A DNA stretch of 64,000 nt from Gracilinema caldarium DSM 7334 (lineage in GTDB: Bacteria; Spirochaetota; Spirochaetia; Treponematales; Breznakiellaceae): the NCBI RefSeq assembly GCF_000219725.1, contig NC_015732.1:1054001-1118000 (forward strand). The letters run 5' to 3'. Under the pieces are notes generated by a model, which worked only from the letters and a program-made list of their open reading frames with translations, did not search any database and was not told where the DNA came from. A program made the translations under genes and the position numbers. Shown here one piece after another: positions 1-7,524 of this stretch. Position 1 is the first letter of the stretch. Every line of letters begins with the position of its first letter.

Positions 1-1317
1 ACCAAGGCAACCTTTAATCAGATTTCCAACCAGTTCGGCGAACTCATGACTCAATTACAAGGTACCGAAACACTATATCGGGAAAAAATGAAAGAGCTTT
101 TTGATCGTCTGCCTGAATATCTTGAAGGCATCCAAAATGGGCGGACGGTTAAAGAAATCCGAAAAGAAATTACTGAACGGTATGGGGATCTTTTCACCCT
201 CTTTGATCCCATCGAGACAGGTCTTAAGGTTAATATTGGTAAATATCGATCAACTGCCCAGAATTTAGGTCGTATCACCGGGGAATTGCAGGAAGGGGTC
301 ATGCGGATCCGGATGGTGCCTATTAGCCAGATCTTTAACCGGTTTCCCCGTTTAGTTCGGGATCTTTCCAAGAGTCTTAATAAAAAGGTTAATCTTGTTA
401 TTGAAGGTGAAGAAACTGAACTTGATAAATCGGTTATCGAAGATCTTCTGGATCCAATCATGCACTCGGTCCGCAATTGTATAGACCATGGAATTGAAGC
501 TCCAGAGGTTCGCCTTAGCTCAGGAAAAAGTGAAACCGGCACGGTGCTCCTCAAAGCCAGCAATGAAGGCAATATGATCATCATCGAAATTGCCGATGAT
601 GGCAAGGGTATTGATGTTGAGGCTGTTCGTGCAAAGGCAATTGAACGAGGATTAATCCATCCAAATAAAGAATTAACCGATGTAGAAGCCTTTAATCTGA
701 TATTTGAACCTGGTTTTTCGACCGCCAAGGAAATTACCAATATTTCTGGTCGAGGGGTTGGGCTGGATGTGGTCCGCCGGCAGGTAGAGAAGCTCAATGG
801 TACTGTTACAGTCAGTTCAGAACGTGGAAAGGGAACACGATTTACCATCAAACTACCCTTAACCCTCGCTATTATTCAGGGGCTTTTGGTACGGGTCGGT
901 AGTGAAATTTATTCCATACCGATAACCTCAGTTATCGAAAGTCATCGAATTAGACCTTCAGAAATTAAAATGATCGATAACTATGAGGTGTTTAATATCC
1001 GAAATGATGTCATTTCCTTACTGCGTCTCAATAGGCTCTTTGGAATTAAGACTGACGAACAACGGGAATATTACTTTGTGGTTATTGTCGGTACGGCAGA
1101 GAAAAAAATGGGGCTCATGGTAGACAGTCTCATCGGTGAAGAAGATGTGGTTATTAAACCGTTGCGGGATCAGTTTACCAACTCGCCTGGTATTGCAGGA
1201 GCTTCAATTTTGGGTGATGGTTCCGTTTCGCTTATTATCGATGTCAGCCAACTTCTGGAATTAGGCTTACGGAAAGAACTAGAAGAACGGCGCCGTCGGG
1301 AAGCATCGGTTCGATAG
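1..1317 (+). CDS. cheA: Chemotaxis histidine kinase CheA (5' end outside window)
   Basis: The reading frame is open from base 1, so the gene enters from the left and lacks its N-terminal Hpt (P1) and P2 domains here. What remains is the P3 dimerisation helix pair, the ATPase domain and the CheW-like P5 domain. The kinase N box is HSVRNCIDHGIE, the G1 box DDGKGID and the G2 box SGRGVGLDVV. The last ~130 residues are the CheW-like coupling domain that docks to receptors. P3 looks extended, with a long charged segment between its helices; treponeme CheA proteins are reported to have an unusual dimerisation domain. CheA autophosphorylates in response to chemoreceptors and passes phosphate to CheY. 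It is followed directly by the CheW gene, with the stop codon adjoining the next ATG. The identification is secure. Confidence 0.97.
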   Translation, partial: TKATFNQISNQFGELMTQLQGTETLYREKMKELFDRLPEYLEGIQNGRTVKEIRKEITERYGDLFTLFDPIETGLKVNIGKYRSTAQNLGRITGELQEGVMRIRMVPISQIFNRFPRLVRDLSKSLNKKVNLVIEGEETELDKSVIEDLLDPIMHSVRNCIDHGIEAPEVRLSSGKSETGTVLLKASNEGNMIIIEIADDGKGIDVEAVRAKAIERGLIHPNKELTDVEAFNLIFEPGFSTAKEITNISGRGVGLDVVRRQVEKLNGTVTVSSERGKGTRFTIKLPLTLAIIQGLLVRVGSEIYSIPITSVIESHRIRPSEIKMIDNYEVFNIRNDVISLLRLNRLFGIKTDEQREYYFVVIVGTAEKKMGLMVDSLIGEEDVVIKPLRDQFTNSPGIAGASILGDGSVSLIIDVSQLLELGLRKELEERRRREASVR

Positions 1318-2685
1318 ATGGGGATGAATATGCAAACACAAGAGCAAAACTTGCAACAGGAAGTTCATGATGAAAATGGTCATAGAGAAACAGCAAGGGC
1401 TGAAAAAGTCACCATAGTAGATTTTAAAATGGTAACCTTTTCTCTGGCTGGTAAAGACTATGGTGTTGACATCATGAATGTTAAAGAGATTGCTAAGGCC
1501 AGCAAATTTACCTATGTTCCTAATGCGGCTCCATTTTTACGAGGGGTCTATAATCTGCGGGGAGAAATCATTCCTGTTATAGATTTCCGCATCTTTTTTC
1601 ATCTGCCAGCAGAACGAAAAAGCGAAGATGCATTGGAAAATCTTCTCATTTTGCGGTTAGAAGACCATGTGTATGGCGTTATTGTAGATAGTATCGATAA
1701 GGTTGTTGGTATCCAGTCCAGTACCATTCAACCACCCCATCCGATTTTTGGGGATATCAATATTAAATACATTCATGGTGTAGTGGAAAATCAGGGCAGA
1801 CTTTACATCATCCTTGATGTGAACCGTATCTTTGAGCAAAAAGAAGAAGAAAAGCCTCGCCTTATTTCTGAAACAGCGAGCGGTACCTTTTTTGCTGCCC
1901 AGACAGCAGCTCTGCAAAAGGAGACTGTTTCTAGTTCATCAAAAGCTTCAGCTTCTGAGCTTGAGTTTATTAAGGAAACCCTTTTTGCGCTTAAACATTT
2001 TGCAACAACCGCGCTGAATGCAACATGGGTTGAAGAACGTTTTGAGGAATGGAGACAGATACGAAATAATAAGGAATTACAGCTTAAAAATATTGAAGAT
2101 GCGGAAGAATATCTCGCTACCTTTTACTCTCCTTGTAATGGCAGCCTTTGGGATGAGACCTATGCTGAACAGATACTGTCTACCTTGCCCGATCTTCCCT
2201 CCAAAACTGTAACCGTGTGGAATCCTGGCTGTGGAAAGGGCTATGAGAGCTACTCACTAGCCTGCATTCTGAAAAGGCGTTATAAGGATGCCCGTATAAA
2301 AATCTGGGCCAGTGACAATGATCTGTTGGCGGTGTCTTCTGCACCCAATATGGTCTTTGAGATAGAAGCGGTTCCCAGTATGTATCATGAATATCTCGTG
2401 AAGGGCCGGTATGGCTATTCTTTTAACCAGGAAATTAAAGATGCTATTCTTTTTGAATATCATGATATGAAAAACGTTAATCCATTTACAGATTTAGATA
2501 TGATTATGGCTCGGGATGTGCTGTCGTTCCAAAGTCCGGAAGAACAGGCAAAAATTGTGAATGATTTTAGTGAAAAGCTCAAAACAAAAGGTCTTGTGCT
2601 GGTAGGACAGCATGAGATGCTCGCTGAAGATGAATGGACCCGGCTTGGTACGGATCCAGTATCCCTGTATATGTTGAATAGCTAA
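1318..2685 (+). CDS. cheW: CheW fused to a CheR-like methyltransferase domain
   Basis: Residues ~30-175 form a CheW coupling domain (FLRGVYNLRGEIIPVIDFR). A linker leads to residues ~260-455, which resemble the C-terminal SAM-dependent domain of CheR: FYSPCNGSLWDE, then a glycine motif GCGKGYESYSLA matching the CheR type. The N-terminal helical domain of CheR is absent, so this is not a complete methyltransferase. Treponemes such as T. denticola and T. pallidum are known to carry this CheW-CheR-like fusion, which takes part in the receptor array. The ATG at 1318 touches the cheA stop codon; in-frame ATGs at 1324 and 1330 are also possible, the last having GGGGATGA upstream. Whether the CheR-like part still methylates receptors cannot be judged from sequence. 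Confidence 0.92.
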   Translation: MGMNMQTQEQNLQQEVHDENGHRETARAEKVTIVDFKMVTFSLAGKDYGVDIMNVKEIAKASKFTYVPNAAPFLRGVYNLRGEIIPVIDFRIFFHLPAERKSEDALENLLILRLEDHVYGVIVDSIDKVVGIQSSTIQPPHPIFGDINIKYIHGVVENQGRLYIILDVNRIFEQKEEEKPRLISETASGTFFAAQTAALQKETVSSSSKASASELEFIKETLFALKHFATTALNATWVEERFEEWRQIRNNKELQLKNIEDAEEYLATFYSPCNGSLWDETYAEQILSTLPDLPSKTVTVWNPGCGKGYESYSLACILKRRYKDARIKIWASDNDLLAVSSAPNMVFEIEAVPSMYHEYLVKGRYGYSFNQEIKDAILFEYHDMKNVNPFTDLDMIMARDVLSFQSPEEQAKIVNDFSEKLKTKGLVLVGQHEMLAEDEWTRLGTDPVSLYMLNS

Positions 2686-2700
2686 AGGAAGGAGAAACCC

Positions 2701-3165
2701 ATGAGAGTCGAGTACATCAATCCCTTTGTTGAATCTGCATTTAATGTTCTTAAAGAAGTATTAAACACAGATATCAAACGGGGAGAATTGTATCTTAAAT
2801 CTACCACCATGCCTGTATTGGGTGTGGCCGCTTTAGTAGGTCTCGCTGGAGATGTAGAAGGTCGGGTGATGTTTGATATGTCGAAACAAACTGCCCTTGC
2901 AGTGGCATCTACTATGAACGGTGAACAACTATCTGCGCTTGATGAACTCGCAAAGGCTACGATTACCGAGCTTGCTAATATGATTACTGCACAGGCAGTT
3001 ACCAAATTGCACGATCTGGGATTTAGATTTGATCTTACCCCGCCAGCCCTTTTTACGGGGGATAATATGGAAGTCTCTGATCATGAAGTGGAAGCCCTCA
3101 TTGTTCCCATGGAAACACCCCAGGGAAAAATTGAGATTAATGTAGCGATTCGTGAACGGGCATAA
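2701..3165 (+). CDS. cheX: Chemotaxis phosphatase CheX
   Basis: A 154-residue CheC/CheX-family protein that dephosphorylates CheY-P and ends the motility signal. The catalytic E-x2-N type motif is seen in ITELANMI at about residues 88-95. The N-terminus MRVEYINPFVESAFNVL is typical of CheX, which acts as a dimer in spirochetes. An AAGGAAGGAG-type ribosome binding site lies 7-16 bases before the ATG. It sits between cheW and cheY with short gaps, so all four genes are probably one transcript. The length matches the family. Confidence 0.95.
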   Translation: MRVEYINPFVESAFNVLKEVLNTDIKRGELYLKSTTMPVLGVAALVGLAGDVEGRVMFDMSKQTALAVASTMNGEQLSALDELAKATITELANMITAQAVTKLHDLGFRFDLTPPALFTGDNMEVSDHEVEALIVPMETPQGKIEINVAIRERA

Positions 3166-3177
3166 CAAGGAATACCT

Positions 3178-3627
3178 ATGAAGACGAAGCAGGATTTTCC
3201 GGCAATTAACGAACGGGAACCGGATGGACTCAAACCTGATGGTACACCCTACCGAGTGCTCGTAGTCGATGATTCCATGTTTGTAGCCAAGCAAATCGGG
3301 CAAATTCTAACTTCTGAAAGCTATGAAGTGGCCGCTACAGCTGCAGATGGTGAAGAGGGGGTAGAAAAATACAAGGAGCTATTCCCCAATATAGATCTTG
3401 TTACCATGGATATTACAATGCCAAAAATGGATGGGATCACCGCTCTGGAACATATTATGAATTTTGATAAAAACGCCAAAGTGGTAATGATCAGTGCCCT
3501 GGGTAAACAGGATCTGGTAAAGAAATCCTTACTGCTCGGTGCTAAAAATTATATAGTGAAACCATTAGATCGTAAAAAGGTCTTGGAACGTATTGCACAG
3601 GTGTTAGGTAAGACGTCAACTGCATAG
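3178..3627 (+). CDS. cheY: Chemotaxis response regulator CheY
   Basis: A single receiver domain of 149 residues. The acidic pair is in VLVVDDSMF, the phosphoacceptor Asp is in LVTMDITMPKMDG, the conserved Ser in VVMISALG and the Lys in YIVKPLD. An N-terminal extension of ~25 residues (MKTKQDFPAINEREPDGLKP) precedes the domain, as in other treponeme CheY proteins. CheY-P binds the flagellar motor switch. It is the last gene of the chemotaxis cluster; the next features are a separate promoter and a tRNA gene. Confidence 0.96.
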   Translation: MKTKQDFPAINEREPDGLKPDGTPYRVLVVDDSMFVAKQIGQILTSESYEVAATAADGEEGVEKYKELFPNIDLVTMDITMPKMDGITALEHIMNFDKNAKVVMISALGKQDLVKKSLLLGAKNYIVKPLDRKKVLERIAQVLGKTSTA

Positions 3628-3643
3628 CTGTGAGCGTTTTGTA

Positions 3644-3673
3644 TTGACAAAGTCCGCTCTTGTCTGGTATAAA
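3644..3673 (+). promoter_or_regulatory. Sigma-70-type promoter of the tRNA-Val gene
   Basis: A perfect -35 box TTGACA (3644-3649), an 18-bp spacer and a -10 box TATAAA (3668-3673) lie 10 bases before the mature tRNA 5' end. This is the strongest consensus-like promoter in this part of the window. Confidence 0.8.
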
Positions 3674-3683
3674 GAGCGGGTAC

Positions 3684-3757
3684 GGGCGGTTAGCTCAGTT
3701 GGTTAGAGCACCAGTATGACACGCTGGGGGTCACAAGTTCGACTCTTGTATCGCCCA
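3684..3757 (+). tRNA. tRNA-Val (GAC anticodon)
   Basis: A 74-nt cloverleaf. The acceptor stem GGGCGGT pairs with ATCGCCC and is followed by discriminator A. The anticodon arm is CCAGT / GCTGG around loop ATGACAC, giving anticodon GAC. The T arm is ACAAG / CTTGT around TTCGACT. No CCA is encoded. It reads GUC and GUU valine codons. It has its own promoter upstream and a strong terminator just downstream, so it is a single-gene unit. Confidence 0.96.
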
Positions 3758-3761
3758 TGGT

Positions 3762-3800
3762 AATCCCTTTTCAGAATTTCTGAAAAGGGATTTTTATTTT
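3762..3800 (+). terminator. Rho-independent terminator after tRNA-Val
   Basis: A near-perfect inverted repeat pairs AATCCCTTTTCAGAA (3762-3776) with its complement at 3778-3792 and is followed by a T-rich run. Confidence 0.9.
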
Positions 3801-3826
3801 TCCCCTTAATAATTTTCCTGCCCCCA

Positions 3827-3855
3827 TTGTTCCTGTATAAAATATTTACTATATT
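3827..3855 (+). promoter_or_regulatory. Predicted zwf promoter giving a leaderless mRNA
   Basis: The -35 box is TTGTTC (3827-3832) and the -10 box TATATT (3850-3855), with a 17-bp spacer. The predicted start is about 3861-3863, on the ATG at 3863. No Shine-Dalgarno sequence is visible in front of that ATG. The TTG that could extend the ORF upstream is part of the -35 box. Confidence 0.55.
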
Positions 3856-3862
3856 ACATAGC

Positions 3863-5341
3863 ATGGAACACAATATATTTGCAGAAGGTTTACCGGTACG
3901 CAGACGGCCTCGGCCTTTTTGTCTGCTTGTTTTTGGCGCCTCCGGAGATTTGGCTAACCGTAAATTGTATCCTGCCTTTTTTTCGCTGTACCGTGAGGGT
4001 GCCATCGATGATTGGTTCCTTGTAGGATTTGGAAGGCGTCCCTGGACAGACAGTGACTATAGAAAGGAAGTTGAAAAAGCTCTCGGTGGTTATCATCTAA
4101 CCGATGATGATCATCGGGATTTTCTGGAACGCTGTTTTTATATACAGGGTGATATTGATGATCTAGCAGCATATCAGAGACTGGCCGAATCCATCCATAC
4201 AGATCGGGATTTGGTAAGCTATCTTGCAGTGCCTCCTGAACAATATCAGCCTATTATCGATAATCTGTATCGATCCGGACTTTCTCGACGGCATTCATGT
4301 GCAAGCAGGGTGGTTGTGGAAAAACCCTTTGGGCGCAGTGGCCATGAAGCAGCAGAGCTAAATGATTTTATAACAGAAAGGTATGATGAATCTTCCGTTT
4401 TTAGAATAGATCACTATCTTGGAAAGGAAACCGTACAAAATATTGCGGTCTTTCGTTTTGGAAATGGCATATTCGAACCGATCTGGAATAATCACTATAT
4501 TCATCATGTAGAAATAACCGTTGCTGAAACCGTAGGGGTTGAAAAACGGGCCGCTTATTATGAACAATCGGGTGCACTTCGGGATATGGTACAAAATCAT
4601 CTGTTACAGCTTTTAGCTCTTGTGGCTATGGAACCTCCCACTTCTTTTACATCCGATATGGTCCGGGATGAAAAGGTAAAGGTCCTTCGAGCTTTGCGGC
4701 CCCTCTTGGATTTGGATATTTTCGCTAATACCCTTCGAGGTCAGTACAAGGCGGGACTTATCGATGGACAGCAGGTTCCGGCTTATCGAGAGGAACCGGG
4801 GGTAGATCCCAATTCTCAGACAGAAACCTATGCAGCCCTGGTCGCCCATATTGATTCATGGCGCTGGTACGGAGTTCCTTTTATACTGAGGACCGGCAAG
4901 CGGCTCAGCAGGAGAGTTTCCGAAATAGCTGTCCATTTTAAAAAGCCTGCTATGAATTTATTTCCGCAAGCCTTTGGCGGAGCCAATCAACTGGTATTCC
5001 GTATCCAACCCGATGAAGGGCTGACGCTCTATCTTAATACTAAAATACCCGGTCTTACGGATCATTCCCGTACAGTTTCCATGGATTTTCTGTATGGAAC
5101 CGGGTTCGGGCATCCATCGCCAGAGGCGTATGAACGTCTCTTGCTGGATGCTCTCATTGGTGATAGTACGCTTTACACGAGGCGAGATGAGGTAGAGGCT
5201 TCCTGGGCATTTATTGATCCTATCAGAGCTGCCTGGGATTCTGGATCCGTACCCTTGCATCTGTATGAAGCAGGCAGTTCTGGTCCAGTAGCAGCACAGG
5301 GCCTAGCAGAACGAATTGGCGATCATTGGAGGCGATTATAA
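3863..5341 (+). CDS. zwf: Glucose-6-phosphate 1-dehydrogenase
   Basis: Oxidises glucose 6-phosphate to 6-phosphogluconolactone with NAD(P)+, the entry step of the oxidative pentose phosphate pathway. The N-terminal Rossmann motif is GASGDLANRKLYPA and the active-site signature is FRIDHYLGKETVQN, containing the catalytic His region. About 492 residues from ATG 3863, the usual length. A TTG-initiated extension of 12 residues is rejected because it would start inside the promoter. The stop codon overlaps the ATG of opcA by one base (TAATG), so the two are translationally coupled. The call is secure; cofactor preference is not readable. Confidence 0.97.
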   Translation: MEHNIFAEGLPVRRRPRPFCLLVFGASGDLANRKLYPAFFSLYREGAIDDWFLVGFGRRPWTDSDYRKEVEKALGGYHLTDDDHRDFLERCFYIQGDIDDLAAYQRLAESIHTDRDLVSYLAVPPEQYQPIIDNLYRSGLSRRHSCASRVVVEKPFGRSGHEAAELNDFITERYDESSVFRIDHYLGKETVQNIAVFRFGNGIFEPIWNNHYIHHVEITVAETVGVEKRAAYYEQSGALRDMVQNHLLQLLALVAMEPPTSFTSDMVRDEKVKVLRALRPLLDLDIFANTLRGQYKAGLIDGQQVPAYREEPGVDPNSQTETYAALVAHIDSWRWYGVPFILRTGKRLSRRVSEIAVHFKKPAMNLFPQAFGGANQLVFRIQPDEGLTLYLNTKIPGLTDHSRTVSMDFLYGTGFGHPSPEAYERLLLDALIGDSTLYTRRDEVEASWAFIDPIRAAWDSGSVPLHLYEAGSSGPVAAQGLAERIGDHWRRL

Positions 5342-6270
5342 TGTATCCGAAAACATCCGAATTGGAACAGGAATTACATGAGCGGCTCACTGAACATGGC
5401 GGGGCAAATGCACGGGCTATGTCGGCTACCATGATTGCCCTTGCTTCAAAAGTTCATGCAGATGAGATTGACCGTTGGGTGGAAAGCCTCATGGGTCGTC
5501 GTCCAGTACGACTCTTACATTTGCGAGGTTATTCCAAGGATGGTTTACACAGTTGGTCTTCAGCTCGCTGTGCCTTGGATCGGCAGGAGCGAGGTATCTG
5601 TTTTGAGGATGTGTATATTGAGACCCCCGATGATGGAGCCTTTCAGGGACGGATTTGGGGGCCCCTGGTATTACGGGAACTGCCAGCCATTCTGCTGTGG
5701 ACTCTGGGACCAGAAACACTTACCAGTTGTGAATATGATTGTGCAGAACGGGTGAACCTGACGATTATCAACGGGAGTTGGGATTTAAAACACTATAAAC
5801 GGGGGATAACCTCGTACCAGGAAGCTGTTCGTAGTGTTCTGCAGGCGTCGATCCCCTTGGTGGATCTTACCTGGGAACAGCTGCTTCCCTTACGGTATGC
5901 CATGTCCCGCCTTTTTGATTCTTCCTATGCCCAGGATCTGGAACAGCTTCGTAAAGTTTCTATCCATACTTCAGATCCCTGGGCCCTCCAACTGCTTAAA
6001 GGTTGGATTCAGGACCGTACTAAAGGAAGGGTAATTCAGGTTGATAGTCAGCTGGATCCTAATTATCCTGCTTTTACTGGTGCTATTGAGTGTACTTTTT
6101 CGGATGGTACAATTTCCAATCTTGAAATCCACAATCCAAAGAATGCTGAACTTCATTACCGGGACGGAAAACAGCTGCAGGTAAGTCTACCCGATTCCAG
6201 TATGGGAACTATCCTAGAACGTATTGTCGATGCTCCTGTGGTAGATCCTCTTTATAAACGGGCTATTTAG
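5341..6270 (+). CDS. opcA: Glucose-6-phosphate dehydrogenase assembly protein OpcA-like
   Basis: A 309-residue protein matching the OpcA family by its central motif RRPVRLLHLRGY, by LVLRELPAILLWTLGP and by IPLVDLTWEQLLPLRY. In cyanobacteria OpcA is a redox-responsive activator and assembly factor of G6PDH. The gene overlaps the end of zwf by one base and has GGAGG 8-12 bases upstream, so the start at 5341 is preferred over a TTG at 5326. The neighbour strongly supports a G6PDH-related role. In treponemes the position after zwf may instead hold a lactonase gene, so its presence here is informative. Confidence 0.85.
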   Translation: MYPKTSELEQELHERLTEHGGANARAMSATMIALASKVHADEIDRWVESLMGRRPVRLLHLRGYSKDGLHSWSSARCALDRQERGICFEDVYIETPDDGAFQGRIWGPLVLRELPAILLWTLGPETLTSCEYDCAERVNLTIINGSWDLKHYKRGITSYQEAVRSVLQASIPLVDLTWEQLLPLRYAMSRLFDSSYAQDLEQLRKVSIHTSDPWALQLLKGWIQDRTKGRVIQVDSQLDPNYPAFTGAIECTFSDGTISNLEIHNPKNAELHYRDGKQLQVSLPDSSMGTILERIVDAPVVDPLYKRAI

Positions 6271-6338
6271 GACTTTATCACAATGTCGGTAAGCTTATGA
6301 ATTGTGCAGATATATTGTTGAGCAAAAAGAAAAGGTTC

Positions 6339-6374
6339 TTGACATTTATTCGATAATTAATTATCGTATAAATG
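6339..6374 (+). promoter_or_regulatory. Promoter region with a 32-bp palindromic operator candidate
   Basis: Bases 6343-6374 form a palindrome with one mismatched pair, centred on CGATAATTAATTATCG. A TTGACA -35 box (6339-6344) abuts it. A -10 box is either TATCGT (6362-6367, 17-bp spacer) or TATAAA (6367-6372, 22-bp spacer), in both cases inside the palindrome. A second inverted repeat (AATGATGACT with its complement, 6371-6395) follows. The layout suits repression of the dehydrogenase gene. The palindrome does not match the Rex consensus I know, and the regulator is unknown. Confidence 0.6.
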
Positions 6375-6415
6375 ATGACTAATATAGTCATCATTATAAT
6401 CCTCAAGGAGGTTCT

Positions 6416-7486
6416 ATGAAAACCTTGACGAAACGAGAAGGGCCAATTAGGCTTGCCTTTTTTGATACCAAACCCTATGACCGGGAATATTTTGATGTTC
6501 ATAAAAATAATTATAACGTTGAAATAAAATATTACCCGGTAAAACTCTCTGCAGATACCGCAAGCCTCGCCAGGGGCTACGATGCGGTTTGCGCCTTTGT
6601 AAATGATGAACTAGATGCAGCAACGGCGGATATATTAGTTGAAGGTGGGGTCCAATTAGTGGCTATGCGTTGTGCGGGCTATAATAATGTGGACCTGAAA
6701 GCGATCTGGGGCCGGCTCCACGTGGTTCGGGTCCCTGCCTACTCGCCCCATGCGGTGGCTGAGCATGCGGTAGCTCTGCTTTTAACACTGAACCGGAGAA
6801 TCCATAAGGCCTATGTGAGAACAAAGGAGGGTAATTTTACACTTTCTGGTCTTGTTGGGTTTGACCTATACGGAAAAACCGCTGGCATTATCGGCACAGG
6901 TCAGATTGGGCGTATTGCAGCGGAAATATTTCGGGGTTTTGGCATGGACGTTCTTGCATCGGATCCCTATCCCAATGAGATCTGGGCTGCCGAAACGGGG
7001 GTCCGATATGTCAGTATGGAGGATCTGTTCCGCCAGAGCGATGTGGTAAGTCTTCATTGTCCCCTGACACCGGAAAATCATCATCTTATCAATGACAAGA
7101 GCCTTAGCTGGATGAAAAAGAATGCCATCATTATTAATACGGGCCGGGGAGCATTAATAGACACTAAAGCGCTAATTCATGCCCTTAAAACTAACAGTCT
7201 GGGAGGTGCTGCCCTGGATGTGTATGAAGAGGAGGATGAGTACTTTTTCGAAGATCATTCCACATCGGTTATTAAGGATGATGTACTGGCCAGGCTCTTA
7301 ACGTTCCCCAATGTACTCATCACAAGTCACCAGGCCTTTCTGACCCACGAGGCCTTAACCGCTATAGCAACAACTACCCTGGGTAATATACAAAACTATT
7401 TTGAAACGGGGGATCTTACCAACGAAATCTGTTATCGCTGTACCCAAAAGACCTGCAGTCGCAAGGAAACGGGCCGCTGTTTCTAG
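6416..7486 (+). CDS. ldhA: D-lactate dehydrogenase-type 2-hydroxyacid dehydrogenase
   Basis: Reduces a 2-oxoacid, most likely pyruvate to D-lactate, with NADH. Features are the Rossmann motif GIIGTGQIGRIAAEIFRGFG, the catalytic Arg region INTGRGALIDT, the Glu in VYEEED and the catalytic His in ITSHQAFLT. The segment DEYFFEDHS and the overall length of ~335 residues before the tail match the fermentative D-LDH branch. The protein ends with an extra cysteine-rich tail, CYRCTQKTCSRKETGRCF, with four cysteines (C-x2-C-x4-C-x7-C). A strong ribosome binding site, AAGGAGG, lies before the ATG. A palindromic promoter region suggests redox or anaerobic control. Substrate could differ within this family. 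Confidence 0.87.
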   Translation: MKTLTKREGPIRLAFFDTKPYDREYFDVHKNNYNVEIKYYPVKLSADTASLARGYDAVCAFVNDELDAATADILVEGGVQLVAMRCAGYNNVDLKAIWGRLHVVRVPAYSPHAVAEHAVALLLTLNRRIHKAYVRTKEGNFTLSGLVGFDLYGKTAGIIGTGQIGRIAAEIFRGFGMDVLASDPYPNEIWAAETGVRYVSMEDLFRQSDVVSLHCPLTPENHHLINDKSLSWMKKNAIIINTGRGALIDTKALIHALKTNSLGGAALDVYEEEDEYFFEDHSTSVIKDDVLARLLTFPNVLITSHQAFLTHEALTAIATTTLGNIQNYFETGDLTNEICYRCTQKTCSRKETGRCF

Positions 7487-7490
7487 GGGG

Positions 7491-7522
7491 GCCTGGCAGT
7501 TTTTCGGAATTGTCCGACAGGC
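7491..7522. terminator. Hairpin between convergent genes
   Basis: GCCTG at 7491 pairs with CAGGC at 7518 and an inner TCGGA pairs with TCCGA. It lies between the stops of two convergent genes. There is no clear T tract on either side, so a terminator role is only likely. Confidence 0.3.
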
Positions 7523-7524
7523 TT

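Noticed and set aside
51-851. Long minus-strand frame across cheA
   Set aside because: It is the shadow of cheA, which has full domain motifs on the plus strand.
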